A DNA stretch of 23,497 nucleotides, from positions 1-23,497 of the forward strand of contig DATKVV010000064.1 in assembly GCA_035529895.1 (NCBI GenBank), given 5' to 3'. The notes below the pieces were generated by a model. The model was not told where the DNA came from. It worked only from the letters and a program-made list of their open reading frames with translations, and did not search any database. The stretch is from JAUWKC01 sp035529895 (GTDB taxonomy: Bacteria > Planctomycetota > Phycisphaerae > Sedimentisphaerales > Anaerobacaceae). How positions within the stretch are numbered: the first letter of the stretch is position 1; each line of letters starts with the position of its first letter. The translations under genes were made by a program, and so were the position numbers. Below, one piece after another: positions 1 through 6,919 of the stretch.

Positions 1-96
1 CGTATTGCGTATCTCGTATTTGGTTGGGGGAATGGGTAAGTTGGTTGGCGGGGCAGAGGTTTGCCGGGGTTGACGGGTTGTGTGAGACAGGGGCGG

Positions 97-130
97 TCCC
101 GGTGAGATAGGCATGCGCCATCTCACGGGA
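97..130. repeat. Imperfect inverted repeat (hairpin)
   Basis: The arms TCCCGGTGAGAT (97-108) and ATCTCACGGGA (120-130) pair with one bulged G. They enclose a smaller GGC/GCC stem with an ATGC loop at 110-119. There is no T-run on either side, so it is not a typical intrinsic terminator. Function unknown. Confidence 0.5.
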
Positions 131-245
131 TAAATTTTGGGGTTTGGTAGGCATTTTGAGGTGCTCCGTGTTCAGGATTGAGTATTCCACACTATTCAAT
201 TTGGGGGGTATTATACAGGATTTAGGGGGGAAAGTCAACAGGAAA

Positions 246-270
246 GGGGTCAGGGGTCAGGGGTCAGGGG
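246..270 (+). repeat. Tandem GGGGTCA repeat / G-quadruplex motif
   Basis: Three exact tandem copies of GGGGTCA are followed by a fourth GGGG. This gives four runs of four G separated by identical TCA loops, the canonical pattern for a stable four-tetrad G-quadruplex on the plus strand. Whether it forms in the cell cannot be told from sequence. Confidence 0.7.
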
Positions 271-786
271 TGGGCAGAGGTCAGAGGACAGGAGAGGAAG
301 GGGGTGTCCGCCTTCGCGCGAGGCTTCGGCGGATCTGCGCTTCGCTCCGAGGGGGCGAGGCAGGGAAGTGAAAACGCAAAGTGGAAGGTGCAAAAGTAAA
401 ACGCAAAGGGCAAAAGTGCGGAGGAAAATGCAAGAATTGGGGGGAAGTCGGGATTTTTTAGTCAACATTTGGCCGGTCGGCGGCGGCTTTATTATAGAGC
501 GATGAGTTATTTGGTTTTTAGGGTTGATTTTAGTTGATTAGTAGGCAAATTGGGCGTAAGATTGTGGGCGAGTGATGCGGGGGGGCAGACACTCGTGCGG
601 TGACGTTTACGATTTAGTGTTGAAGGGCTTGCTGTTTGTTGGAGCGACGAGATACGGGGAAGTGAATGAGTAAATGGGTGAATGAGTTAACAGGGACGGT
701 CGGAAGAAACCGGAGAGGTGCAGGTAAAAAAGGAGTTTAGTCCAGAATAAGCATTTCGTTGCCTGAATAATGAGGAGAAGCCATAA

Positions 787-1269
787 ATGGCGACTATGGA
801 CTATTTATACACTATCGGTATTCTCTTAACCTTTGTATTGGGTGTATTTAACCTGATTTATACGCGGAATATAAGTAAAAAAACCACATTCATCAATTGT
901 GTTACTGCCGAAAGAGTAAAATGGATCAATAACTTGCGTCAAAATATTGCAAACTTTTGTGGACTTACTCATCATTTTGTGTGGTCCGACGTTGGTGAGA
1001 AAGAAAAGAATGAGATTTTGGCTGAAATTGACAAACTACGGATGCTGATACCTCTCCAGCTGAACCCTCACGAAAAAAGCACTGCGGAAATAGTTGAGCT
1101 ACTGCAAAGAATTCCAAATCAAACAGATGTTAGAGGAACGCCGGGCGTGGGGGAAAAGTATCCGGTTGAGAAGAGTATCGATGAGCTTATTTGCAAAACG
1201 CAAGTTTTGCTCAAACGGGAGTGGAACAGGGTGAAACAAGAGGCCGAAAGGGGGAATATTGGGAGATAG
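787..1269 (+). CDS. Small N-terminally anchored membrane protein, unknown function
   Basis: A 160-aa protein I cannot assign to a named family. Residues 6-26 form one hydrophobic segment, followed by a basic stretch (RNISKK), so it is probably a single-pass inner-membrane protein with its soluble part in the cytoplasm. The soluble part opens with a TAERVKWINNLRQNI segment (residues 40-54) and continues as mostly charged helix rich in K and E. The start at 787 is supported by AGGAG at 773-777; a second ATG at 796 is possible. It stands alone: the next gene begins about 95 bp later on the same strand. The coding sequence is visibly A+T-richer than the large genes at the right of the window, which is compatible with horizontal acquisition. 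Existence is likely; function is open. Confidence 0.7.
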   Translation: MATMDYLYTIGILLTFVLGVFNLIYTRNISKKTTFINCVTAERVKWINNLRQNIANFCGLTHHFVWSDVGEKEKNEILAEIDKLRMLIPLQLNPHEKSTAEIVELLQRIPNQTDVRGTPGVGEKYPVEKSIDELICKTQVLLKREWNRVKQEAERGNIGR

Positions 1270-1364
1270 CTGTGTTTGTGCGGGGAGTTTTTGTTTGGCG
1301 GGAATTGGGGGGTATTGGGTTGCAAAGATGATAGGTAGGTGGTTAAGATAAGAGAGGTACGTCG

Positions 1365-1964
1365 GTGGCCCGCAGAGCGGGTGGCGTGGACGTGGTCATG
1401 GCACAGCAAAGAAGCGAAACGAAACAACTGAAGAGTGAGAAGATTCTTCACCTTGGTAGTCTAAAGAAGGGGAGTCCTGGAATTAGCTCGGCAATAGGAG
1501 AGACCTTTGCGCAGGCTGCGGCCGTCTGCCTTGAGGAGCAAAGGCATGTGAGTGGTACCGAAATGAAAGTTGACGGGGACTTCAATAGTAATTTCACTCT
1601 TTTTTGGGACAAGGTCACCGCCCAGATGAAAAGGAGTCTGGCCGATTTGCAGCAAGCAACAGAATGGGGGGCATATGGCATGGCGGCTCTGTTGGTGCAG
1701 AGGCTCACTTCCTTAACTGTAGTCGAGCGGGCTTGTAAGGGCACGGGATTTGACTATTGGTTGGGGCTTCAAAATGATGTTGGGTCACTCTTCCAGAACA
1801 AGAAAAGGTTGGAGGTGTCTGGGATCCTGAAGGGTGACGATGCTGTTGTAAAGTCGCGTGTGGGGGAAAAGTTGAGCCAGACGGAGGCGTACCCCTCAAG
1901 ACTAGCGGTCTTTGTGGTTGTAGTCGAGTTCGGTGGGCCACGGTCAAGGGTAATTAGCAAATGA
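1365..1964 (+). CDS. Conserved-looking 199-aa protein, first gene of a coupled pair
   Basis: Unknown function. There is no signal peptide or membrane segment, so it is predicted cytoplasmic. The start is taken as GTG 1365 because AGAGAGG lies at 1351-1357; an ATG at 1398 would remove 11 residues but has no good ribosome site. Notable segments are FAQAAAVCLEEQ (48-59), an amphipathic ATEWGAYGMAALL helix (98-110), VVERACKGTGFDYWLG (119-134), KRLEVSGI (147-154), and a hydrophobic strand ending FVVVVEF (183-189). The order Glu100 / Asp130 / Glu150-x-Ser recalls the helix-strand-strand acidic layout of PD-(D/E)XK nucleases, but the expected lysine after the last acid is absent, so this is only a suggestion. 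The stop codon overlaps the next start (ATGA at 1961-1964), indicating translational coupling. From memory, similar proteins occur beside similar partners in other phyla. Confidence 0.75.
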   Translation: MARRAGGVDVVMAQQRSETKQLKSEKILHLGSLKKGSPGISSAIGETFAQAAAVCLEEQRHVSGTEMKVDGDFNSNFTLFWDKVTAQMKRSLADLQQATEWGAYGMAALLVQRLTSLTVVERACKGTGFDYWLGLQNDVGSLFQNKKRLEVSGILKGDDAVVKSRVGEKLSQTEAYPSRLAVFVVVVEFGGPRSRVISK

Positions 1965-3103
1965 AAGAGGCGAGTCGGATACATCGTGTGGCAATGGAAC
2001 TGGTGGAGAAGGCGTACTTGGCAAGGCTGCGCGGGGAGGCCCAAGAGGCAGAGGAATTGCTAAGAAAGGCGTCGGAGACCGAAAGAGCTGCTGCGGCCCA
2101 ACTGGCGGAGGAGTATGAGGCAGAACCAACACGGTCGGTATTGTATCGGAGTGCAGCTTCCCTTGCCGTTGAGTGTGGAGAGTTGCGTGAAGCTGAGAAG
2201 CTTATTAGTATGGGTCTGGCGGGCAATCCCCCGGATGAGATTGCCGATGAACTGAGAGACCTGTTAGAGAAAGTTTACTTTGAGCGTCATCTTGCTCTTC
2301 GCGGTATAGAGTTGCGGCAAGATGAGTTCCAGTTTTCCATCTCAGGGGATCTGGTCGGTTTCGGGGTGGCTCATAGTGAGGAATTCGTCGAGCGGGTTCA
2401 AAAGATTGAAACATTGGTTTATCGCACTGCCGAGAGGAAGCTTCAGAGGCCCTTCCGTAAGAGCGGGCGACGTGCCGGGGAGCTCCAAAGAGAGGTCGAG
2501 CTTTACGTGTCCATTCCCCGGGCAGCCAGTTTTGCAGTCTCATTCCGCCTGGGGAGCAGCAAGCAGTTGAAGTTGCCCGGCATGGACCTTTGCGAAGAGG
2601 TAATAAACGACATCTTGATGGGGTTGGAATTGTTCAATAGAGGAGAAGGTGATCGGTTAAGGAAACAGATCGGCGATGAGACATATTACACGAACTTCAT
2701 TGTACTTGCTCGGAGCATCGCTCCTGATGGAAAAAACGTAAGGTCGGTTGGTTTCACAGGCGGCACAAGGGGGCGAGAGAAAAGTGTGGTGCTGTCGACT
2801 CCCCGGAGCCAAGTGCTGAAGGTCGAGGCTATAGCAGAGGTTGAGGAGAAACGTGAGAAGGCGGAGGTGCGGGGCTTCCTGAGGTTTGCGGATGCTCGGA
2901 AAGAGGACGAGGGGCTGATTGAGGTGATCGATGAGAATAACAAAGAGCACAAGATTAAGGTGCCGGGGGGCATGATGGCGGATATTGTCCGTCCGATGTT
3001 TGCTTACGAGGTTGTGGTTAGTGGTTATCGAGTGAAGCAGCTAATAATGCTTGAGAATATCGAGCGTGCTGCTGAGGAGCCCGGCGGCCGAAACTCTGAC
3101 TAA
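1961..3103 (+). CDS. 380-aa helical-repeat protein, second gene of the pair
   Basis: Unknown function and predicted cytoplasmic. The N-terminal third (residues 4-107) is alpha-helical with TPR-like spacing: alanine/glutamate-rich pairs such as the ARLRGEAQEAEELLRKA region, then SAASLAVECGELREAEKLI, then GNPPDEIADELRDLLE. The middle (108-250) is mixed alpha/beta with a run of basic residues (YRTAERKLQRPFRKSGRR, 154-171). The C-terminal part (255-368) looks like beta strands and ends in the partly hydrophobic MFAYEVVVSGYRVKQLIMLENI. It starts inside the stop of the upstream gene (ATGA), so the two products are probably made in fixed ratio and may form a complex. It is unlikely to be a housekeeping gene given the surrounding repeats and the insertion sequence about 280 bp downstream. 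A defence or stress role is a guess from context only. Confidence 0.8.
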   Translation: MKEASRIHRVAMELVEKAYLARLRGEAQEAEELLRKASETERAAAAQLAEEYEAEPTRSVLYRSAASLAVECGELREAEKLISMGLAGNPPDEIADELRDLLEKVYFERHLALRGIELRQDEFQFSISGDLVGFGVAHSEEFVERVQKIETLVYRTAERKLQRPFRKSGRRAGELQREVELYVSIPRAASFAVSFRLGSSKQLKLPGMDLCEEVINDILMGLELFNRGEGDRLRKQIGDETYYTNFIVLARSIAPDGKNVRSVGFTGGTRGREKSVVLSTPRSQVLKVEAIAEVEEKREKAEVRGFLRFADARKEDEGLIEVIDENNKEHKIKVPGGMMADIVRPMFAYEVVVSGYRVKQLIMLENIERAAEEPGGRNSD

Positions 3104-3251
3104 TCGACATTGTTCGGTCTTTGAACTCTCGTGCGACTTGAAGATTCTTTCCGACCACCGGGTGAAGACGTTGCACCTCTGGCTTGAGTGCCAACCAAGG
3201 AATATCAGGTTTTATTTCCCCTTGTTTTGTTTGGGGCGGGAAGGGAAGTGA

Positions 3252-3340
3252 AAAGTTAATCCGCCTCAGGCGGATAAAAACGGAAAGCGCAAAAGTGAAG
3301 CGTAAAGTGCAAAGGTGTGGAATCCGCCGGAGGCGGACAA
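3252..3340. repeat. Dispersed repeat unit: A-rich GCAAAAGTG tracts with TCCGCC/GGCGGA hairpins
   Basis: Two perfect short hairpins are present: TCCGCC-TCA-GGCGGA (3260-3274) and TCCGCC-GGA-GGCGGA (3323-3337). Between them is A-rich sequence made of variants of AAAGYGCAAAGTG. The same pattern recurs near 307-333/367-430 and at 5037-5150, so this is a dispersed intergenic repeat family. The rest of the 3104-3381 gap holds no recognisable gene. Confidence 0.65.
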
Positions 3341-3361
3341 GTCCGCAAAATCAATAAGAAC

Positions 3362-3379
3362 GGTGGGGCAAGCCCCACC
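3362..3379. repeat. REP-like hairpin abutting the insertion sequence
   Basis: A perfect inverted repeat, GGTGGGGC-AA-GCCCCACC, ends two bases before the left edge of the IS1111-type element. Joining the two flanks of the element gives GCCCCACC-CT-ACCAAAG, so this hairpin is probably the element's target. REP-like targets are known for several IS110-family elements in other bacteria. Confidence 0.65.
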
Positions 3380-3382
3380 CTG

Positions 3383-3395
3383 ATATGGAACGACC
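3383..3395 (+). repeat. Subterminal inverted repeat of the IS1111-type element (tnp-distal end)
   Basis: ATATGGAACGACC, an exact 13-bp inverted match to 4956-4968 at the other end. On the transposase strand this is the right end, downstream of the gene. Confidence 0.85.
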
Positions 3396-3439
3396 TTTGT
3401 CAAATGTTATTTTCTATTTTTATTTCATCATGTGTACTT

Positions 3440-3640
3440 GACGCTTAATGGCGTGGGCTGCTTCGACAATGAATCAGTCTGATATTCGTGGATTACCCTG
3501 ATCAATCAGGGCAGAGCCGACATTGATATTCTTCGTCGCAAGCTTTGCGTTCTACGAGCGCGAGTTCAGCCCGCCGAAAGGCGGGCCTATCGCATAGGGT
3601 GGCCGCAAGTAGCTTTGTTGTGCCCACGCTATTAAGCATC
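3440..3640 (-). ncRNA. Candidate bridge RNA (seekRNA) of the IS1111-type element
   Basis: Long-range arms at 3440-3458 (GACGCTTAATGGCGTGGGC) and 3622-3640 (GCCCACGCTATTAAGCATC) pair over 19 bases with 17 Watson-Crick pairs; on the minus strand one of the other two is G-U. Inside are perfect small hairpins: CCCTGA/TCAGGG (3496-3511), TCGT-CGCAA/TTGCG-ACGA (3533-3557), GCCCGCC/GGCGGGC (3569-3586) and CCTAT/ATAGG (3586-3598). TCTGATAT (3478-3485) matches the joined element ends across the CT core, and TAGGGTGG (3595-3602) matches the reconstructed empty target across the same core. IS110-family recombinases are known to be guided by such RNAs with donor- and target-binding loops. The minus strand is assumed from the transposase direction. 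The RNA ends are not defined, and a longer transcript is likely. Confidence 0.5.
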
Positions 3641-3705
3641 ATAGTATCCTAAATTAAACCATAAAAACACTTCGGTGGAGGGCTGATGAAAAGAAGATCA
3701 GACCA

Positions 3706-4830
3706 TCAAGCCACATTCTTTATGCTTTGCCTTGCACGGTATTGCGTAACCACAAACCAGATGAATCCGGCGAGCTCTCTGGCCACCGCGATATTCGCCT
3801 TGCAGGGCATTTTGCCGTTATTTATCAGATGCCGATGTCGTTTACTTAATCTTCGACCGGCTGCATCAGCAATTTCGATAGCCCACTGTGGTTGTCCTTT
3901 CCTGCGTTTTCTGAGTACTGCTGAGGGTACATATCGGTGCCGGTAATGCCATGAAGCTTCGTTTAGCAGTCGCCGGATACGTTTGTTTCCTGTTTTTGTT
4001 ATTGGGCCTTTTTTCTGTTTGTCACCGCTTGAATCTTCCGACGGTGTCAGGCCGAGATAGCTCATCAAATGGCGCGGCGACTCGAAGCGTCCAAACTCGA
4101 ATATCTCGGTTAAGATCGTGGTTGCAGTGAGGGTATCGATGCCGTGGAAGCAGCGTAAGAGACCAACGACATCTTTATATTCCTGTGAGTTAGCCAGCAG
4201 CTCAACTTCTTTGTCCAGCTTTTCCAGTCGCCCCATGCAATAGATCATCTCGTTAAGATAGTTCTCGAATACATTTGTCAGCATAGATTCTGTAAATTCG
4301 ATGGTACGCAGCCAGGTAATATGCTTTTGCGTCCAATGACGGCCTTGTGTATAAACATAGCCGTGGCGTGTCAAGAACTTCAGAAGCTGATGACGAATCC
4401 TTTTGAGGTTATCTGCGGCCGTTTCACGAAGCCGGGTTAGTTCTCTGGCAGCTTCCTGGTGCTGGTTGGGAGCATGTACCTCGGTAAGCAGCCCTGCTTT
4501 GAGCATCGCAAGTAATTTTTTGGCGTCCCTGCGATCTGTCTTGACTCTTTGGCCGGGCTTTGCTGGAACTAGCGACGGGGCAATGACAGAGCATCGGCAA
4601 CCGAATTGCTCGATCCGACGTTTGAGCGTAAAACCGCAGACGCCGGCTTCGTAACAGAATTCGACTTTTCCCGGTGCTCGTTTGGCGACCTTGTTTATCA
4701 TTCTTTTGATGTCACGCACTGTGTTTTTGACGGTAAACTCGAGAACCTCCTCCTGGCAAGGGTAATGCAGTGCAACTTTGTGCTGTTTTTTGTGTGTGTC
4801 CATGGCAACGTATGTTATAGTATCTTTCAC
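3706..4830 (-). CDS. tnp: IS110/IS1111-family transposase (DEDD/serine recombinase)
   Basis: A 374-aa protein of normal length for the family. The N-terminal RuvC-like (DEDD) domain shows Asp11 in AMDTHKK, Glu61 in CYEAG, and Asp99/Asp102 in VKTDRRDAKKL. A helical middle follows (about 125-215). The C-terminal Transposase_20 domain contains the HGIDTLTATTIL segment and GLTPSEDSSG followed by GPITKTGN, in which Ser267/Ser268 holds the place of the catalytic serine. All hallmark residues are present, so the enzyme is probably active; it would cut and join DNA at the element ends and target under RNA guidance. Translation starts at GTG 4830, supported by AAAGGAG about 7 bases upstream on the minus strand. 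It is the only gene of the element. Confidence 0.95.
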   Translation of the reverse strand: MKDTITYVAMDTHKKQHKVALHYPCQEEVLEFTVKNTVRDIKRMINKVAKRAPGKVEFCYEAGVCGFTLKRRIEQFGCRCSVIAPSLVPAKPGQRVKTDRRDAKKLLAMLKAGLLTEVHAPNQHQEAARELTRLRETAADNLKRIRHQLLKFLTRHGYVYTQGRHWTQKHITWLRTIEFTESMLTNVFENYLNEMIYCMGRLEKLDKEVELLANSQEYKDVVGLLRCFHGIDTLTATTILTEIFEFGRFESPRHLMSYLGLTPSEDSSGDKQKKGPITKTGNKRIRRLLNEASWHYRHRYVPSAVLRKRRKGQPQWAIEIADAAGRRLSKRHRHLINNGKMPCKANIAVARELAGFIWFVVTQYRARQSIKNVA

Positions 4831-4955
4831 GGCCGGCTCCTTTCAATTGTATGCGGCTCTGCCCCAAGGGGTAACCCGCGATTAACGGTGGCAACGCACC
4901 ACCTTGTCGCATAAGCCGTTCATCGGCTCATGACGACGTTTACAATCGCGGGGCC

Positions 4956-4968
4956 GGTCGTTCCATAT
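4956..4968 (-). repeat. Subterminal inverted repeat of the IS1111-type element (tnp-proximal end)
   Basis: GGTCGTTCCATAT, the exact reverse complement of 3383-3395. It lies upstream of the transposase start on the minus strand, so the transposase promoter is probably in 4831-4955. Confidence 0.85.
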
Positions 4969-4973
4969 GTTCT

Positions 4974-5305
4974 ACCAAAGAAGAACTGCGCTCGGAATGA
5001 CAATGGTGAGGGAAAGCAGGTTAAAGGTTAGAGTGTAGAGCGCAAAGCTGCGGAATCCGCCGGGGGCGGGAAAGCAACTTAAAAGTTCAAGTGAAAAGTG
5101 CAAAACTAACGCTCAAAGTGCAAAACTGGGGAGTCCGCCGGGGACGGATGTTTTTTTTGATAGGTCCCTCCGCTCGCTTCGCTCGGTCGGGATGACGGGG
5201 GGCGCTAAGAGCGGAAAGTAGAAAGGGGAGCAGGTGAGCGGCAGAATGTTTTTTAAAAATTCATCACCGCTCTAAAGCGTTTTACGTGATTCATGGTCGG
5301 TATTC
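4974..5305. other. Repeat-filled gap between the insertion sequence and the operon end
   Basis: No gene is seen. The region carries the same dispersed repeats as the other side of the insertion sequence: A-rich variants of AAAGTGCAAAACT and two TCCGCC-GGG hairpins (5056-5070 and 5134-5148). A further imperfect inverted repeat, TCCCTCCG ... CGGTCGGGA, lies at about 5165-5191. Next to the operon end, on the minus strand, CGCT-TTAG-AGCG (about 5268-5279) is followed by GATGAATTTTTAAA. This could be a weak terminator, but the stem is only four or five base pairs. Confidence 0.55.
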
Positions 5306-5725
5306 TTAAAGCAAAATCTGGCTGTTTTTATCTTTATTTTGGAGGTGGACGTCCATTTCCTCGGCGTTCGGGTCCCCGTACCAGAATGTTGTGAACCTCC
5401 AGATGTCACCCTCGGCACCGTCGACAATCTCAACCTTCCAGTAGTAGGTCCGGTCCCACTCAAGGGGCCCGGGGTCAAAAGTCGTCGTGTTTTGCCTGGC
5501 GGCAAATGGGGGCGGCGATTTGCGCCCGAAGTAGACGTTGTAGGAAGCTCCCTGCGTGCCCGTCCAGCTCAATTTGGCGTCGGGGCTGATGCCTCTTGCG
5601 CCGTCGGCCGGGGTGGGATTCGAAGCCCTGGGCGCGAAACTGTTCGACTTCGGGGCCGACACAGGCGGATTACAACCGGCCAATAAGCAAATTATCGCCG
5701 CATAGCGAATAGCCGATTGCCTCAT
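5306..5725 (-). CDS. Small lipoprotein with a fibronectin-III-like domain
   Basis: A 139-aa product and the last gene of the operon. The frame stays open another 213 bases upstream, but the start at 5725 is chosen because it gives a classic lipoprotein signal (MRQSAIRYAAIICLLAGC, lipobox LAGC) and begins 41 bp after the preceding stop. The mature protein has a low-complexity Pro/Ser linker, then a domain (about residues 35-115) with the sequence style PADGARGISPDAKLSW ... YNVYFG ... YYWKVEIVD ... WRFTTF, a fibronectin-III-like module very frequent in planctomycete surface proteins. The tail (FWYGDPNAEEMDVHLQNKD) is not recognisable. Probably membrane-anchored and acting as a binding or scaffold partner for the secreted enzymes upstream. 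No catalytic motif is visible. Confidence 0.75.
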   Translation of the reverse strand: MRQSAIRYAAIICLLAGCNPPVSAPKSNSFAPRASNPTPADGARGISPDAKLSWTGTQGASYNVYFGRKSPPPFAARQNTTTFDPGPLEWDRTYYWKVEIVDGAEGDIWRFTTFWYGDPNAEEMDVHLQNKDKNSQILL

Positions 5726-5766
5726 CTGCTCTGCCCGCTGAAATTCAGTCTGAACAATCTTCGTTG

Positions 5767-6882
5767 TTACTTTGCCCTGTCGGGGTCCCAAATAGTGGCC
5801 GCTATGTGCTGCTCCGGATTCTCCTGCGTCGTGTAGTAATAAGCAGTAATGAGCTTTCCATCCGGCCTTTGAACGGTTCGGGTATATCCGATGTCCCACG
5901 TCCGGCCGTCGTCGCGGAGGTGAATCTCGTCCCCCCACGTCTTGCCGTTATCATTGCTAATCTTTGCGCGGACCCCCTGTGGTCTCGACCGATAGGCATA
6001 CGTCAGACACAATCTTCCATCTCGCAGGCGAACCATGCTCGGGGGATTGCCGCCCTTACCGCCTGTTTCCGCCGCCTTGCTGAGGAATTGCCAGGTTTGC
6101 CCGTCATCGTTCGAAGCGTAAAGCTCAATCCAGCCCTTGTTAATGTCGCCTCGCTCATATCGGCGGATGGCCGAAACGAGGCCTCGCGGCGAAACCCTGA
6201 CCGTCGATGGCATGATGGAGTAGCCCTCGGGCTCCGGCGCTATCCAGGAAACGAAGTCGATGGTTTTGCCTGCGTCGTGCGTCCGGGCAAGAAATGGCCG
6301 GCCTTCTTTGCCGTTGGTCTTGGTGCTGGTCAGAAAGATTGAACAGTCGTTCTTATTGTTAACGATGTAATCCGTACGGGCCATAATAGCTTGTTGGCCG
6401 AAGTCCGGCAGCCGATAGGGGCCTTGCCATGTTTTGCCGCGGTCGTAGGAGATGTGGAATTTCGAGCCTCGGCAGGTCATGGCAAAATCCGGATGGGTGA
6501 AATTTACCTCTCCCGGACAGGGAACAGATTCTTTTCGGGAATTGAGGGCTTGCGGTATTTCGAGGGCCCAGGATTGGCCGCCGTCCAGGCTCCTGGCCAG
6601 CACTCTTTGTCTCGGTTTGTCCTGGTCGATAGAGTGACGGTCCTCACTTTCCTTGTAGTAGTTTAGGTGGAAGCCGACCAGGATTTCATTGCCCCAGCTC
6701 CAGATGCCGTTGTTGGCGGGCCAGCCGCAAAACCGCCCCGCCTGTTTGTATACAATAAGGTGCCTGATGGGGACATCCCCGTCCACCTTTTCTGCGGAGT
6801 CTTGTTTTGCCGTCTCCGAGCAAGCAAAGGGAGCGGTCAAAAAGCACAATGTTAACATCGTCACAGCAAGCTTTTTATTCAT
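5767..6882 (-). CDS. Sialidase-superfamily (BNR/Asp-box) exported protein
   Basis: A 371-aa protein with an N-terminal export signal (residues 1-20); Cys21 after PFA could be lipidated, though the lipobox is imperfect. The rest is one beta-propeller. Four Asp-boxes are evident: SLDGGQSW (98-105), SYDRGKTW (145-152), SNDDGQTW (257-264) and SNDNGKTW (309-316). Asp-boxes mark sialidases and relatives, but they are structural and do not prove sialidase chemistry. Arginines in GRFCGWPAN, SAIRR, YRSRPQG and GYTRTVQR could form a carboxylate-binding triad. It is a clear paralogue of the protein at 21795-23237; they share NPPS-LTDGRLC-like, DNGKTW and IWDP segments but this one lacks the N-terminal extension. 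It starts 37 bp after the preceding gene, with AAGGA upstream. Confidence 0.85.
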   Translation of the reverse strand: MNKKLAVTMLTLCFLTAPFACSETAKQDSAEKVDGDVPIRHLIVYKQAGRFCGWPANNGIWSWGNEILVGFHLNYYKESEDRHSIDQDKPRQRVLARSLDGGQSWALEIPQALNSRKESVPCPGEVNFTHPDFAMTCRGSKFHISYDRGKTWQGPYRLPDFGQQAIMARTDYIVNNKNDCSIFLTSTKTNGKEGRPFLARTHDAGKTIDFVSWIAPEPEGYSIMPSTVRVSPRGLVSAIRRYERGDINKGWIELYASNDDGQTWQFLSKAAETGGKGGNPPSMVRLRDGRLCLTYAYRSRPQGVRAKISNDNGKTWGDEIHLRDDGRTWDIGYTRTVQRPDGKLITAYYYTTQENPEQHIAATIWDPDRAK

Positions 6883-6919
6883 GCAACATCCTTTTCACGA
6901 ATTAACTGAACACTAACGA

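Larger units (their letters stand above)
1..786. other. Gene-free G-rich intergenic region with hairpins
   Basis: I see no credible gene here; the open frames are short and made of low-complexity sequence. The top strand is strongly G-rich with many runs of four or more G. It holds an imperfect hairpin (97-130), a G-quadruplex motif (246-270), a TCCGCC/GGCGGA hairpin (307-333), an A-rich stretch built of variants of GCAAAAGTG (about 367-430), and two near-identical 12-mers GTGAATGAGTTA/GTGAATGAGTAA (662-690). The last part (721-786) is the leader of the next gene, with an AGGAG site at 773-777. Confidence 0.6.
3382..4971 (-). mobile_element. IS110-family insertion sequence, IS1111 type, apparently intact
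   Basis: About 1.59 kb, bounded by a CT dinucleotide on each side (3380-3381 and 4972-4973), which fits the short core shared by target and junction in this family. Perfect 13-bp inverted repeats lie a few bases inside each end (ATATGGAACGACC at 3383-3395; its complement at 4956-4968). Subterminal inverted repeats and a long non-coding stretch downstream of the transposase are features of the IS1111 subgroup, while typical IS110 members lack the repeats and carry the non-coding stretch upstream. The transposase frame is uninterrupted, so the element may be active. The exact ends are inferred from symmetry and flank reconstruction and could be off by one or two bases. Confidence 0.85.

Noticed and set aside
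246..270. Could the short tandem repeats be a CRISPR array?
   Set aside because: The unit is only 7 bp with no unique spacers. No other regularly spaced repeats and no cas genes are present.
3686..3946. Plus-strand frame of 86 codons, and frames at 4403-4654 and 4606-4914, across the insertion sequence
   Set aside because: They lie antisense to the transposase and have no independent support.
5261..5280. Intrinsic terminator at the end of the operon
   Set aside because: The stem is only four or five base pairs and the following T-run is separated by several bases. It is too weak to list as a terminator on its own.
5726..5938. Upstream extension of the small lipoprotein to 210 residues
   Set aside because: The extra 71 residues overlap the end of the preceding gene in another frame and would bury the lipoprotein signal. 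The start at 5725 explains the signal and spacing.
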